Shown: piece after piece, positions 1 to 5,748 of the stretch
Numbering within the stretch: position 1 is the first letter of the stretch
How the letters are laid out: every line of letters begins with the position of its first letter
Assembly: GCA_938010625.1 (NCBI GenBank)
Contig: CALLVJ010000353.1
Span: 1 to 6,435, forward strand
DNA length: 6,435 bases
Direction: 5' to 3'
Origin: an uncultured Stomatobaculum sp.
Lineage (GTDB): Bacteria > Bacillota > Clostridia > Lachnospirales > Lachnospiraceae
Translations under genes and position numbers: made by a program
The notes under the pieces: generated by a model
Databases searched by the model: none
Told to the model about the DNA's origin: nothing
What the model saw: only the letters and a program-made list of their open reading frames with translations

Positions 1-91
1 TACAGAAATATTACAAAGGCGCGTTTTTTTCGCTTTTTTGTATTTATATCAGTACAATCCTGCCAACTTCCTACCCAGTCCCCATGCGCTC

Positions 92-100
92 TGCTATACT
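92..100 (+). promoter_or_regulatory. Extended -10 promoter of the licC-licA fusion gene
   Basis: The sequence TGC-TATACT is an extended -10 element (TGn followed by a near-consensus hexamer at 95-100). No good -35 hexamer lies 16-18 nt upstream, which fits an extended -10 promoter. Transcription would start near 106-108, leaving a leader of about 80 nt before the ATG at 188. The ten bases 91-100 (CTGCTATACT) closely resemble 2062-2071 (CTGCTACAAT) before the repeat-protein operon. Called by eye only. Confidence 0.55.
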
Positions 101-141
101 GTTCATATATCTATATTTTAATACTCGGATGAACATGGTTC
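101..141. repeat. Inverted repeats just downstream of the lic promoter
   Basis: GTTCAT (101-106) and ATGAAC (129-134) form a 6-bp inverted repeat with a 22-nt spacer. GAAC (131-134) also forms a second, short inverted repeat with GTTC (138-141). The repeats are visible directly. They sit at and just after the expected transcription start, where a repressor operator is often found. A role as operator, perhaps for the winged-helix domain of the gene that follows, is speculation. Confidence 0.3.
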
Positions 142-187
142 TTGTCCCATCAACAGGGACTCACAATCCGCCAAAGGAGATTTTCAC

Positions 188-1999
188 ATGGACAAACTTG
201 CGTTTCTTCTTCGAGAACTCGCCGCGCAACCCACGCTGACCCAGCGCGCTCTCGCGTCCCGCCTGCACAGTTCTCTCGGCAGCGTCAATGCGCTCTGCGC
301 CGAAGCAAGGGAAAAAGGACTGCTCGCCGAGGCGGCTTTGCCGGAGAGCGGACAGCTTTTGACAAAAGCCGGACAGAACTATCTTGTGCCCTACCGCGTG
401 GATGGCGCTGTGATTCTCGCCGCCGGCTTTGGCTCCCGCTTTGTGCCGCTGACCTATGAGCGCCCGAAGGGGCTCCTCCTGGTAAACGGCGAGCGCATGA
501 TTGAGCGGCAGATTCGCCAGCTCCATGAAGTCGGAATCACCGACATCACCCTCGTGGTCGGCTACTTAAAGGAGGCCTTTGACTATCTGATCGACAAGTG
601 CGGCGTGAAGCTTCTCTATAATCCCGACTTCTCCTCGATGAACAATATCTCCTCGGTCTATCACGCGGCGCAGCTCTTCGAGGGGCGGAATGTGTATCTC
701 CTCTCCTCCGACAACTGGATGCAGGAGAATCTGTTCCACGCCTACGAGCCCGGCAGCTGGTACGCCGCCGTCCATGTGGAGGGCGAAACCAAAGAGTGGG
801 TTTTACATTATAATAAGAAGGATCTGATCACCTCCGTCGAAATTGGCGGCCATGACGCCGATGTGATGTACGGCCCGGTCTACCTGTCGCGCGACTTTAG
901 CGCAGTTCTCCTCCCGGCCCTGAAAAAAGCCTATCATACGCCCGGCAAAGAGCAGTACTACTGGGAGAATGTGTATCTTGATCTGCTCACCGAAAAGAAA
1001 GCGCCGCCGCTCTCTGTGAACCTGCAGCCGGACGGCGTGATCTACGAATTTGAAAATCTCGAAGAGCTCCGCGCCTTCGACGCCTCCTACCGCGACCACT
1101 CGGACAGCAAGGCGATGGCACTAATTGCCGAGGTTCTGAACGTGCCAGAGTCGGAAATCACCGGGATTCAGTGCCTGAAAGCCGGCATGACGAACCGCTC
1201 GTTTTTGTTCCGCGTCCACGGGAAGGCCTACATCTGCCGCATTCCGGGTGAAGGCACAGCGCGGCTCATTGACCGAAAAGCGGAGGGAGAATGCTACCGC
1301 GCGATTGCGCCGCTTCACCTCTCTGAGGAGCTGATCTATTTTAATCCGGAGAATGGCTATAAAATCGCTGTCTACTATGAAAATGCGAGGACGGCTGACC
1401 CGGATTCCGAGGCAGATCTCCGCGCCTGCATGGCTGTCCTCCGAAAACTGCACCAGGCGCCCTGCTGCGTGTCCCAGAAATTTGACCTCGGCGAGCGCAT
1501 TGCCTTTTATGAAGCGCTCTGCCTCGAAAAAGGCGAAATCCCGTTCCTCGACTATACTGCGGTCCGCGAAAAAATGAACTGCCTGCTCCGCTGGATTCAG
1601 GCAGAGCAGCGCCCCGCGCGGCTTTCACACATCGACCCCGTTTATGCGAACTTTCTCTTCACCGAAGAGGGCGTTCGGCTCATCGACTGGGAGTATGCCG
1701 GTATGGCGGATCCGCTGATTGACTTTGCGATGGCGACGATTTATGCGGAAAAGGACTTCGATTACGCCTTCCTTCTTCTCGACTACTACGGCGACACAGA
1801 TGTGCCGCGGGACAAGGCAGAGCAGCTCGTGACTGCCTATATGGCGCTCGGCGGCTTCCTCTGGGCGCTCTGGGCTGTCTACAAGGAGGCGCTCGGCATC
1901 TCGTTCGGCACTTATCCGCTCACGCAGTATCGCTATGCAAAGGAGGGTTACCGGCGTTGGGCGGAACGAGAAAATGGCGCAGGCAGGCCCGAGAATTAA
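188..1999 (+). CDS. licC-licA: Trifunctional-looking wHTH / phosphocholine cytidylyltransferase (LicC-like) / choline kinase (LicA-like) fusion
   Basis: This 603-residue cytoplasmic protein should phosphorylate choline and then activate it to CDP-choline, the donor for phosphocholine decoration of surface polymers. Residues about 1-66 read as a winged helix-turn-helix: recognition helix around SLGSVNALCAEAREKGLL, then a wing and LLTKAG. Residues about 72-290 are a nucleotidyltransferase with the signature LAAGFGSRFVPLT (78-90), RPKG (92-95), a LicC-type NNISS segment (152-156) and LSSDNW (172-177, probable metal-binding Asp). Residues about 308-597 are a LicA/aminoglycoside-phosphotransferase fold: GMTNRSFLFRV (333-343), RIPG (351-354), the catalytic HxDxxxxN motif (H481, D483, N488), and IDWEYAG (499-505) with its metal-binding Asp. 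ATG 188 is preceded by AAAGGAGA at a 7-nt spacing. In Haemophilus and pneumococcus, licA and licC are separate genes, so the fusion is notable. LicB and LicD are not in the window. An ethanolamine or other amino-alcohol substrate cannot be excluded. Confidence 0.9.
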   Translation: MDKLAFLLRELAAQPTLTQRALASRLHSSLGSVNALCAEAREKGLLAEAALPESGQLLTKAGQNYLVPYRVDGAVILAAGFGSRFVPLTYERPKGLLLVNGERMIERQIRQLHEVGITDITLVVGYLKEAFDYLIDKCGVKLLYNPDFSSMNNISSVYHAAQLFEGRNVYLLSSDNWMQENLFHAYEPGSWYAAVHVEGETKEWVLHYNKKDLITSVEIGGHDADVMYGPVYLSRDFSAVLLPALKKAYHTPGKEQYYWENVYLDLLTEKKAPPLSVNLQPDGVIYEFENLEELRAFDASYRDHSDSKAMALIAEVLNVPESEITGIQCLKAGMTNRSFLFRVHGKAYICRIPGEGTARLIDRKAEGECYRAIAPLHLSEELIYFNPENGYKIAVYYENARTADPDSEADLRACMAVLRKLHQAPCCVSQKFDLGERIAFYEALCLEKGEIPFLDYTAVREKMNCLLRWIQAEQRPARLSHIDPVYANFLFTEEGVRLIDWEYAGMADPLIDFAMATIYAEKDFDYAFLLLDYYGDTDVPRDKAEQLVTAYMALGGFLWALWAVYKEALGISFGTYPLTQYRYAKEGYRRWAERENGAGRPEN

Positions 2000-2026
2000 T
2001 TGAAGAGTAAAGCAACTGTAAGGATT

Positions 2027-2041
2027 CTTCCCGCGCGGAAG
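2027..2041 (+). terminator. Weak hairpin after the lic fusion gene
   Basis: CTTCC (2027-2031) and GGAAG (2037-2041) form a perfect 5-bp stem around a 5-nt GC loop, 27 nt after the stop codon. Only a mixed CTTTCTCGCATTT tract follows rather than a clean U-run. It may therefore be a weak terminator, or not one at all, and some read-through into the repeat-protein operon is likely. Confidence 0.25.
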
Positions 2042-2062
2042 CTTTCTCGCATTTCAAATATC

Positions 2063-2071
2063 TGCTACAAT
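2063..2071 (+). promoter_or_regulatory. Extended -10 promoter of the repeat protein / lysozyme operon
   Basis: TGC-TACAAT is an extended -10 element (hexamer 2066-2071). The -35 region (around 2043-2048, TTTCTC) is poor. Transcription would start near 2078 and give a leader of about 35 nt with the strong ribosome binding site GAAGGAGG before ATG 2113. It shares CTGCTA and the final T of the hexamer with the promoter of the lic fusion gene. Confidence 0.55.
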
Positions 2072-2112
2072 AAAAAAGATAGGTTCGAAACAAACACGAA
2101 GGAGGACTTTTC

Positions 2113-3081
2113 ATGAAGAAAAAATATCTTGCCGCTGCGGCGCTCCTCGCAGCGCTTGTGCTCGCGCCGACAATGAGCAGCGCAGCCGCGAGCGGCTGGA
2201 CTTCTGAGAATGGCAACTGGGTCTACTATGACAACGATGGCAACCGCCACAAGGGCTGGATTCAGACCAAGGACGGCTACTACTACATGGACACTTCGAG
2301 CGGCGTCATGCTGAAAGGCTTCAAGAAGATTGACGGCAAGTGGTACTACTTCAGCAGCGACGGTCTCATGCAGACCGGCTGGATCAAGGACGAGGGCAAG
2401 TGGTACTACTGCCTCGAGGACGGAATGCTCGTGCAGGAAAACTGGCTCAAGGTCGGCGACAATTACTTCTTTATGCGCGGCACGGGCGAGCTCGCCGTGG
2501 GCTGGCGCAACATGAACAGCAGCTGGTACTACTTCAAGGCAGACGGTCGCTGCGCGTTCAAGTGGATGAAGATCGGCAACGACTGGTACTGGATGGGCAC
2601 CGACGGCAAAATGAAGACCGGCTGGCAGCAGATCGAGGGCATCTACTACTACTTTGGTCAGGACGGCAAGATGAAGACTGGCTGGCTCTCCGACGGCACC
2701 AACCGCTACTATATGGATCCAGAGAGCGGCAAGATGGTTCACAACTGGAAACAGATCAACAACGCATGGATGTTCTTTGACGCGAACGGCCACATGATGA
2801 CCGGCTGGATTCATGTGAACGACCACTACTACTACCTCGGCACCGACGGCAAGATGGTCAGCAACACGACCCTGACCTTAAACGGCGTGAGCTATACCTT
2901 TGACGGCAACGGCGCTTACACAGGCAACGAATCTGTCCCCGCGACCGAAGTGACCATCACGAAGGAGCCGAAGCAGGAGGCGGAGACCGCAAGCAGCGAT
3001 ACCAAGGGCGCGGCTTCGAGCGGCAAGAAAGGTCTCCCGAGCGACAAGACCACAGGCCCCGGCGTCAAGAAGAATCACTGA
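2113..3081 (+). CDS. Secreted choline-binding-type repeat protein without a catalytic domain
   Basis: This 322-residue exported protein probably sits non-covalently on the cell wall. Residues 1-26 are a classical signal peptide (KKK, then a hydrophobic Ala/Leu stretch, cleavage likely after the AAA at 24-26). Residues about 28-271 are about twelve tandem repeats of 20-21 residues fitting the pattern GW-x4-G-x-WYY-x4-G-x-M-x-T, the cell-wall/choline-binding repeat (CW_binding_1 type). The GW and WYY aromatics that form choline sites are kept in most units. Residues 272-322 are a polar tail rich in Lys, Ser, Thr and Glu. There is no enzyme, LPXTG or transmembrane anchor. ATG 2113 follows AAGGAGG at good spacing. 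It overlaps no gene and is 8 nt from the lysozyme gene, so the two are co-expressed. Possible roles are adhesin, wall coat or modulator of the lysozyme. Related repeats also bind glucans or host glycans, so choline is an inference from the lic gene next door. Confidence 0.88.
   Translation: MKKKYLAAAALLAALVLAPTMSSAAASGWTSENGNWVYYDNDGNRHKGWIQTKDGYYYMDTSSGVMLKGFKKIDGKWYYFSSDGLMQTGWIKDEGKWYYCLEDGMLVQENWLKVGDNYFFMRGTGELAVGWRNMNSSWYYFKADGRCAFKWMKIGNDWYWMGTDGKMKTGWQQIEGIYYYFGQDGKMKTGWLSDGTNRYYMDPESGKMVHNWKQINNAWMFFDANGHMMTGWIHVNDHYYYLGTDGKMVSNTTLTLNGVSYTFDGNGAYTGNESVPATEVTITKEPKQEAETASSDTKGAASSGKKGLPSDKTTGPGVKKNH
2194..2925 (+). repeat. Tandem array of about twelve 60-63-nt cell-wall-binding repeats
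   Basis: The array encodes residues 28-271 of the repeat protein. Units are mostly 60 nt, with a few of 63 nt. The core GGCAAGTGGTACTACT occurs at 2335 and again exactly 60 nt later at 2395. The last unit (about residues 252-271) is degenerate, lacking GW and WYY. Confidence 0.85.
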
Positions 3082-3089
3082 GGCCCATC

Positions 3090-4823
3090 ATGCAGAGAAA
3101 TGGCAAGCGGCTCTCAGCCGCAGCACTCAGTCTTGCGTGTTTCTTTTCTCTCTGCCTGAGCTCTTATGGCGCCAGCAGTTCGAAACTGAGCCGTCAGAAC
3201 GGCGGTACGTATCGCCTCTTTGACGGGAGCTCCACGATTGACGGCGTGCTGCACCGCGGCGTGGATGTGAGCCACTGGCAGGGCGACATCGACTGGCAAA
3301 AAGCTAACGCGGACGATGTCGACTTTGTGATGCTCGGCACCCGCTATCAGGGCGACACCGATCCAAAGTTCCGCGAAAATGCGGATAAGGCGGTCAAAGC
3401 GGGCGTAAAGATCGGCGCCTACATCTACTCCTATGCGACCACGCCCGAAATGGCCGAACAGGAGGCGGACTTTATCTTAAAGCTCGTCAAGGACTATCCG
3501 ATCTCCTATCCGATTGCCTTTGACGTGGAAAATGAGAAAACGCTCGGCGCGCTCTCGAAGGATCAGATCACGGCAATTATCCATACCTTCTGCAAAAAAA
3601 TCAGCGACGCCGGCTACTATCCTATCCTCTACGCAAACGACTACTGGATTCAGAACAAACTCGACATGCCAGCGCTCTCGCAGTACCCGGTCTGGGTCGC
3701 CGCCTATGAGCGGACGCCGAAGTACGACCGCCCTGCGATGTGGCAGGGCACGGACTCCGGCGCTGTTGCCGGCGTGCAGGGCAATGTGGACATTGACCTC
3801 CAATTCGTGGATTTCTCAGACAAGATTCCGGCGGACAGCTGGAAAAAATTTGATGGCGTCTGGTACTACTACCAGAACTATCGCATGCAAAAGGACGCGC
3901 TGATTTTTGACGGCAAAAACTCCTATTACCTGCAGGATGATGGCACCATTTTTACCGGCGGTTTCAAAGAGGTCGATGGCGCCACGCGCTACTTCGCCCC
4001 GGAGAGCGGCAAAATGCGCCTCGGCTGGCGGCAGATTGACGATAAATGGTATCACTTTTCCGAGAGCGGCGCCCTTCAAATCGGCTGGATTTCCGACGAC
4101 GGCAAGTTCTACTACATGGCTCCGGACGGCACCCTGCAGACCGGCTGGCTCGATGACAACGGCAGCCTCTACTATCTGACCCGCGATGGTTCCATGCAGA
4201 CCCGCTGGCTCATGCTCGAGGGCAACTGGTACTTTCTCGGCGACGACGGCGTCATGGAAAAAGGCTGGCAATCCATTGACAATCTCCGCTACTATTTCGG
4301 GCAAGACGGCAAGATGCTGACCGGCTGGCAGAAGCTTGAAGGCAAGTGGTACTACCTCGGACAGAGCGGTGTTATGAAGACCGGTTGGACACAGGACAGC
4401 GGCAAGTGGTACTACTTTGATGCGAACGGCGTCATGCAGAACGGCTGGCAAAAGATAAACGGCAGCTGGTACTACCTCGGAAACGACGGTGCGATGCAGA
4501 CCGGTGTCACCGAAGTGAACGGCACGCTCTACTCACTCGGCAAAGACGGTGTGATGCAGACAAATACCGAGATCGACTACGCGGCAAAGCACTGGACCAT
4601 AGACGGCAGCGGTGCGATGCGCGAAGCAGCCGATAACGGCGCGCAGAATGAACAGCTCACCGTCTCGGCCGGCGCAAAAATCGGCAAGACGCCAGGCAAC
4701 AAAAAGCGCGCCTCGCTCACAGCGCCGCCCGCAGAAACCGAACGCGAAATTGAGCAGGTTCCGGCGCTTGAGGTCAGTGCCCCCAAACAAAAGGCCAGCG
4801 TGGGACACGCGCCCGGCGAATAA
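3090..4823 (+). CDS. Secreted GH25 lysozyme with C-terminal choline-binding-type repeats
   Basis: This 577-residue muramidase-like protein should cleave the glycan strands of peptidoglycan outside the cell. Residues 1-28 are a signal peptide (Arg/Lys start, hydrophobic 9-24, cleavage near YGA). Residues about 56-242 are a GH25 (Cellosyl/Cpl-1-like) domain: GVDVSHWQGDIDW (57-69, with D59), the AGVKIGAYIYSYA strand (104-116), the catalytic DxE in IAFDVEN (D145, E147), YPILYAN, VWVAAY, and MWQ with GNVDIDLQFVDF (D234 or D236). Residues about 250-510 carry about thirteen 20-residue repeats of the same type as in the upstream protein. Residues 511-577 form a polar Ala/Lys/Glu/Pro tail. The ATG lies 8 nt after the upstream stop, and GAGG overlapping that stop serves as the ribosome binding site, suggesting translational coupling. 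The layout matches pneumococcal phage Cpl-1 lysozyme (GH25 then choline-binding repeats), but the signal peptide and absence of phage genes suggest a host autolysin. Confidence 0.92.
   Translation: MQRNGKRLSAAALSLACFFSLCLSSYGASSSKLSRQNGGTYRLFDGSSTIDGVLHRGVDVSHWQGDIDWQKANADDVDFVMLGTRYQGDTDPKFRENADKAVKAGVKIGAYIYSYATTPEMAEQEADFILKLVKDYPISYPIAFDVENEKTLGALSKDQITAIIHTFCKKISDAGYYPILYANDYWIQNKLDMPALSQYPVWVAAYERTPKYDRPAMWQGTDSGAVAGVQGNVDIDLQFVDFSDKIPADSWKKFDGVWYYYQNYRMQKDALIFDGKNSYYLQDDGTIFTGGFKEVDGATRYFAPESGKMRLGWRQIDDKWYHFSESGALQIGWISDDGKFYYMAPDGTLQTGWLDDNGSLYYLTRDGSMQTRWLMLEGNWYFLGDDGVMEKGWQSIDNLRYYFGQDGKMLTGWQKLEGKWYYLGQSGVMKTGWTQDSGKWYYFDANGVMQNGWQKINGSWYYLGNDGAMQTGVTEVNGTLYSLGKDGVMQTNTEIDYAAKHWTIDGSGAMREAADNGAQNEQLTVSAGAKIGKTPGNKKRASLTAPPAETEREIEQVPALEVSAPKQKASVGHAPGE
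3840..4619 (+). repeat. Tandem array of about thirteen 60-nt cell-wall-binding repeats
   Basis: The array encodes residues about 251-510 of the lysozyme. From 4021 to 4560 nine units follow at exactly 60 nt with no indel. GGCAAGTGGTACTAC starts at 4341 and 4401, and GGCAGCTGGTACTAC at 4461. The first two and last two units are more degenerate. The core is nearly the same as in the upstream gene, which points to shared descent by duplication. Confidence 0.85.
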
Positions 4824-4836
4824 AACAAGCAGAATA

Positions 4837-4884
4837 CAGAGAAGAAGAGGGAAGCGGCGATCGTCGCTTCCCTCTTCCTCTCTG
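4837..4884 (+). terminator. Long hairpin ending the repeat protein / lysozyme operon
   Basis: The two arms 4837-4860 and 4861-4884 are complementary over about 22 bp. There is one A/C mismatch (4843/4878), one G-T pair and a very short loop at the centre (GCGATCGT). It begins 14 nt after the lysozyme stop. The following tract (CTCTATTTC) is T-poor for a canonical intrinsic terminator, so it may act as a terminator, a 3' end stabiliser, or a barrier between the convergent transcripts. Confidence 0.6.
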
Positions 4885-4915
4885 CTCTATTTCTAAAAGA
4901 AAGCTCTTCTCTTCG

Positions 4916-5125
4916 TCAGAACAGCATTGCCCGCTGTAACCCCGCCACAGACACCATAAGAAACAGCGCCAAAACCCCAAGCGCTTTTTTCACACCCGCT
5001 TTGCTCCCAGGAGCCAGCCTGATTGCGCCTCGCCGATAAGATCAAGCCGCCATCTAAATTCCTATTGCCAAGGTCAAAATACCGTCCGCCGGTTTTTCAA
5101 TCGTTTGGGCTTGTTTTCCGCCCAT
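4916..5125 (-). pseudogene. Probable decayed small membrane protein gene with two in-frame stops
   Basis: A good ribosome binding site (AGGGAG, 8 nt spacing) precedes ATG at 5125-5123. The frame gives MGGKQAQTIEKPADGILTLA, then TAG at codon 24 (5056-5054) and TGA at codon 28 (5044-5042). It then continues open to a TGA at 4918-4916, 70 codons in all. Read through the stops, it has a hydrophobic segment around the first stop (GILTLAIGI), a basic loop (RRGAIRLAPGSKAGVKK) and a second hydrophobic segment (ALGVLALFLMVSVAGL). That is the pattern of a two-helix membrane protein, which is why I favour decay of a real gene. Alternatives are a 25-residue peptide from an internal GTG (VKKALGV start), or another frame from ATG 5174 to 4893 with a single TGA. 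The gene lies 63 nt after the 89-residue membrane-protein gene and may have belonged to the same unit. No other gene is seen in 4885-5188. Confidence 0.35.
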
Positions 5126-5188
5126 AATTCTGTCTCCCTGTCAATGCAATTGATGTAACCGTTTCTTCTCTCATGGCAGCCGTTTTGA

Positions 5189-5458
5189 TCACATTTCCCT
5201 GCCAAATCCACGCGCAACGGTAAGCGCAAGCATCAGAGCTGCTACAAAACACGCAATCCCCGCCTCCTTCTCCCACTTTGCCTTAGCACCCCAGCACATT
5301 TGAATTCCTGTCACGAAGACCAGTAACAAACTGGTAATGTTCCAGGAGACCTCGGAACGAGGAATTATCGCAAAGCTCTGCAATCCCATCAGAATCGCTA
5401 TCAACGCCAAGACTCCCGATAGGATTCTTCTCCCAAGCCAAAGCTTCCGCTCGCTCAT
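5189..5458 (-). CDS. Small three-helix membrane protein, unknown function
   Basis: This is an 89-residue protein starting MSERKLWLGRR. The frame stays open further upstream. I chose the ATG at 5458-5456 because it has a ribosome binding site (AGAGAGG, 6 nt away) and starts one nucleotide after the stop of the preceding small gene (TGA-A-ATG), the mark of translational coupling. Three hydrophobic segments are visible: about residues 12-30 (ILSGVLALIAILMGLQSFA), 39-57 (WNITSLLLVFVTGIQMCWG) and 64-83 (AGIACFVAALMLALTVARGF). A basic/acidic linker KAKWEKE lies between the last two. I recognise no family and see no catalytic motif. It could be a small membrane partner or immunity-type protein for the secreted peptide encoded just upstream, but only gene order supports that. 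Confidence 0.65.
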   Translation of the reverse strand: MSERKLWLGRRILSGVLALIAILMGLQSFAIIPRSEVSWNITSLLLVFVTGIQMCWGAKAKWEKEAGIACFVAALMLALTVARGFGREM

Positions 5459-5459
5459 T

Positions 5460-5594
5460 TCATACCTCTCTCTGCACACCAGCATAAGCAGGTACACTCG
5501 ACAGCACAAGCAGACTTGCACTGAGCCCACAGCACAGCGCTCTTTTTACACCGGATGTCAGCCGTTCCTCAACATTTCGATTCTTTGTTTTCAT
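5460..5594 (-). CDS. 44-residue signal-peptide-like mini-protein
   Basis: A short open frame starts at ATG 5594-5592 behind a near-perfect ribosome binding site (AAAGGAGGT, 7 nt spacing) and a good promoter at 5631-5658. The protein starts MKTKNRNVEERLTSGVKRA, continues with a hydrophobic core (ALCCGLSASLLVLSSV) and a clear signal peptidase I site (PAYA, residues 35-38), and ends GVQREV. Cleavage would leave only six residues. It is directly coupled to the membrane-protein gene that follows (TGA-A-ATG). It may be a secreted short peptide or pheromone, a leader whose translation opens the next start, or the remnant of a longer exported protein cut by a frameshift. The start signals argue that it is translated. 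The function is unknown. Confidence 0.6.
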   Translation of the reverse strand: MKTKNRNVEERLTSGVKRALCCGLSASLLVLSSVPAYAGVQREV

Positions 5595-5630
5595 CGGTGT
5601 TACCTCCTTTTGAATTTAACTTGCATCTTT

Positions 5631-5658
5631 ATTATACCAATTAGCATTGCTTAATCAA
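5631..5658 (-). promoter_or_regulatory. Promoter of the mini-protein / membrane protein unit
   Basis: On the minus strand, TTGATT (5658-5653) and a perfect TATAAT (5636-5631) are separated by 16 nt. Transcription would begin near 5624, about 30 nt before ATG 5594. This is the best sigma-70/SigA type promoter in the window. Confidence 0.7.
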
Positions 5659-5688
5659 TTACATCCCCCCTTACGGTTTTGTGAATAC

Positions 5689-5735
5689 AATCAAACAAAA
5701 AGCGCCCCGCCCGGTATTCGCCGGCGGGGCGCTTT
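5689..5735 (-). terminator. Intrinsic terminator after the 64-residue membrane protein gene
   Basis: AAAGCGCCCCGCC (5699-5711) pairs perfectly with GGCGGGGCGCTTT (5723-5735), a 13-bp GC-rich stem with an 11-nt loop. Read on the minus strand it is followed by TTTTTGTTT, a proper U-tract. It begins about 14 nt after the stop at 5749, and separates this gene from the unit whose promoter lies just beyond. Confidence 0.85.
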
Positions 5736-5748
5736 GGATTTCATACAC

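Noticed and set aside
13..41. GC-rich bases followed by T-tracts (GCG, T7, CGC, T6) that could be an upstream terminator
   Set aside because: No stem of useful length forms within the visible bases; the upstream gene is outside the window, so it cannot be supported.
2065..2826. Long minus-strand open frame opposite the repeat protein, and a similar one at 3816-4451
   Set aside because: Both are mirror frames of the repeat arrays: their own repeat pattern follows from the 60-nt units, and they have no ribosome binding site or recognisable domain.
3090..3150. Lipoprotein signal peptide in the lysozyme (Cys at residues 17 and 22)
   Set aside because: Neither Cys is preceded by a proper lipobox; a type I cleavage near YGA fits better.
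3090..4823. Phage endolysin as an explanation for the GH25 gene
   Set aside because: It has a signal peptide and a co-transcribed surface protein, and no holin or other phage gene lies nearby, so a host cell-wall enzyme fits better.
2113..4823. Toxin-type repeats (CROPs of clostridial glucosylating toxins) or glucansucrase glucan-binding repeats
   Set aside because: Related repeat family, but there is no glucosyltransferase or glucansucrase domain, and the neighbouring LicC-LicA gene favours choline as ligand.
188..4823. CRISPR-like regular spacing of repeats
   Set aside because: The 60-nt periodicity lies in coding frame and encodes protein repeats; there are no identical repeats separated by unique spacers.
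4893..5174. Minus-strand frame of 94 codons from ATG 5174 with a single internal TGA, suggestive of selenocysteine or read-through
   Set aside because: No ribosome binding site at the start, no selenocysteine insertion hairpin seen after the TGA, and the competing frame from 5125 has better start signals.
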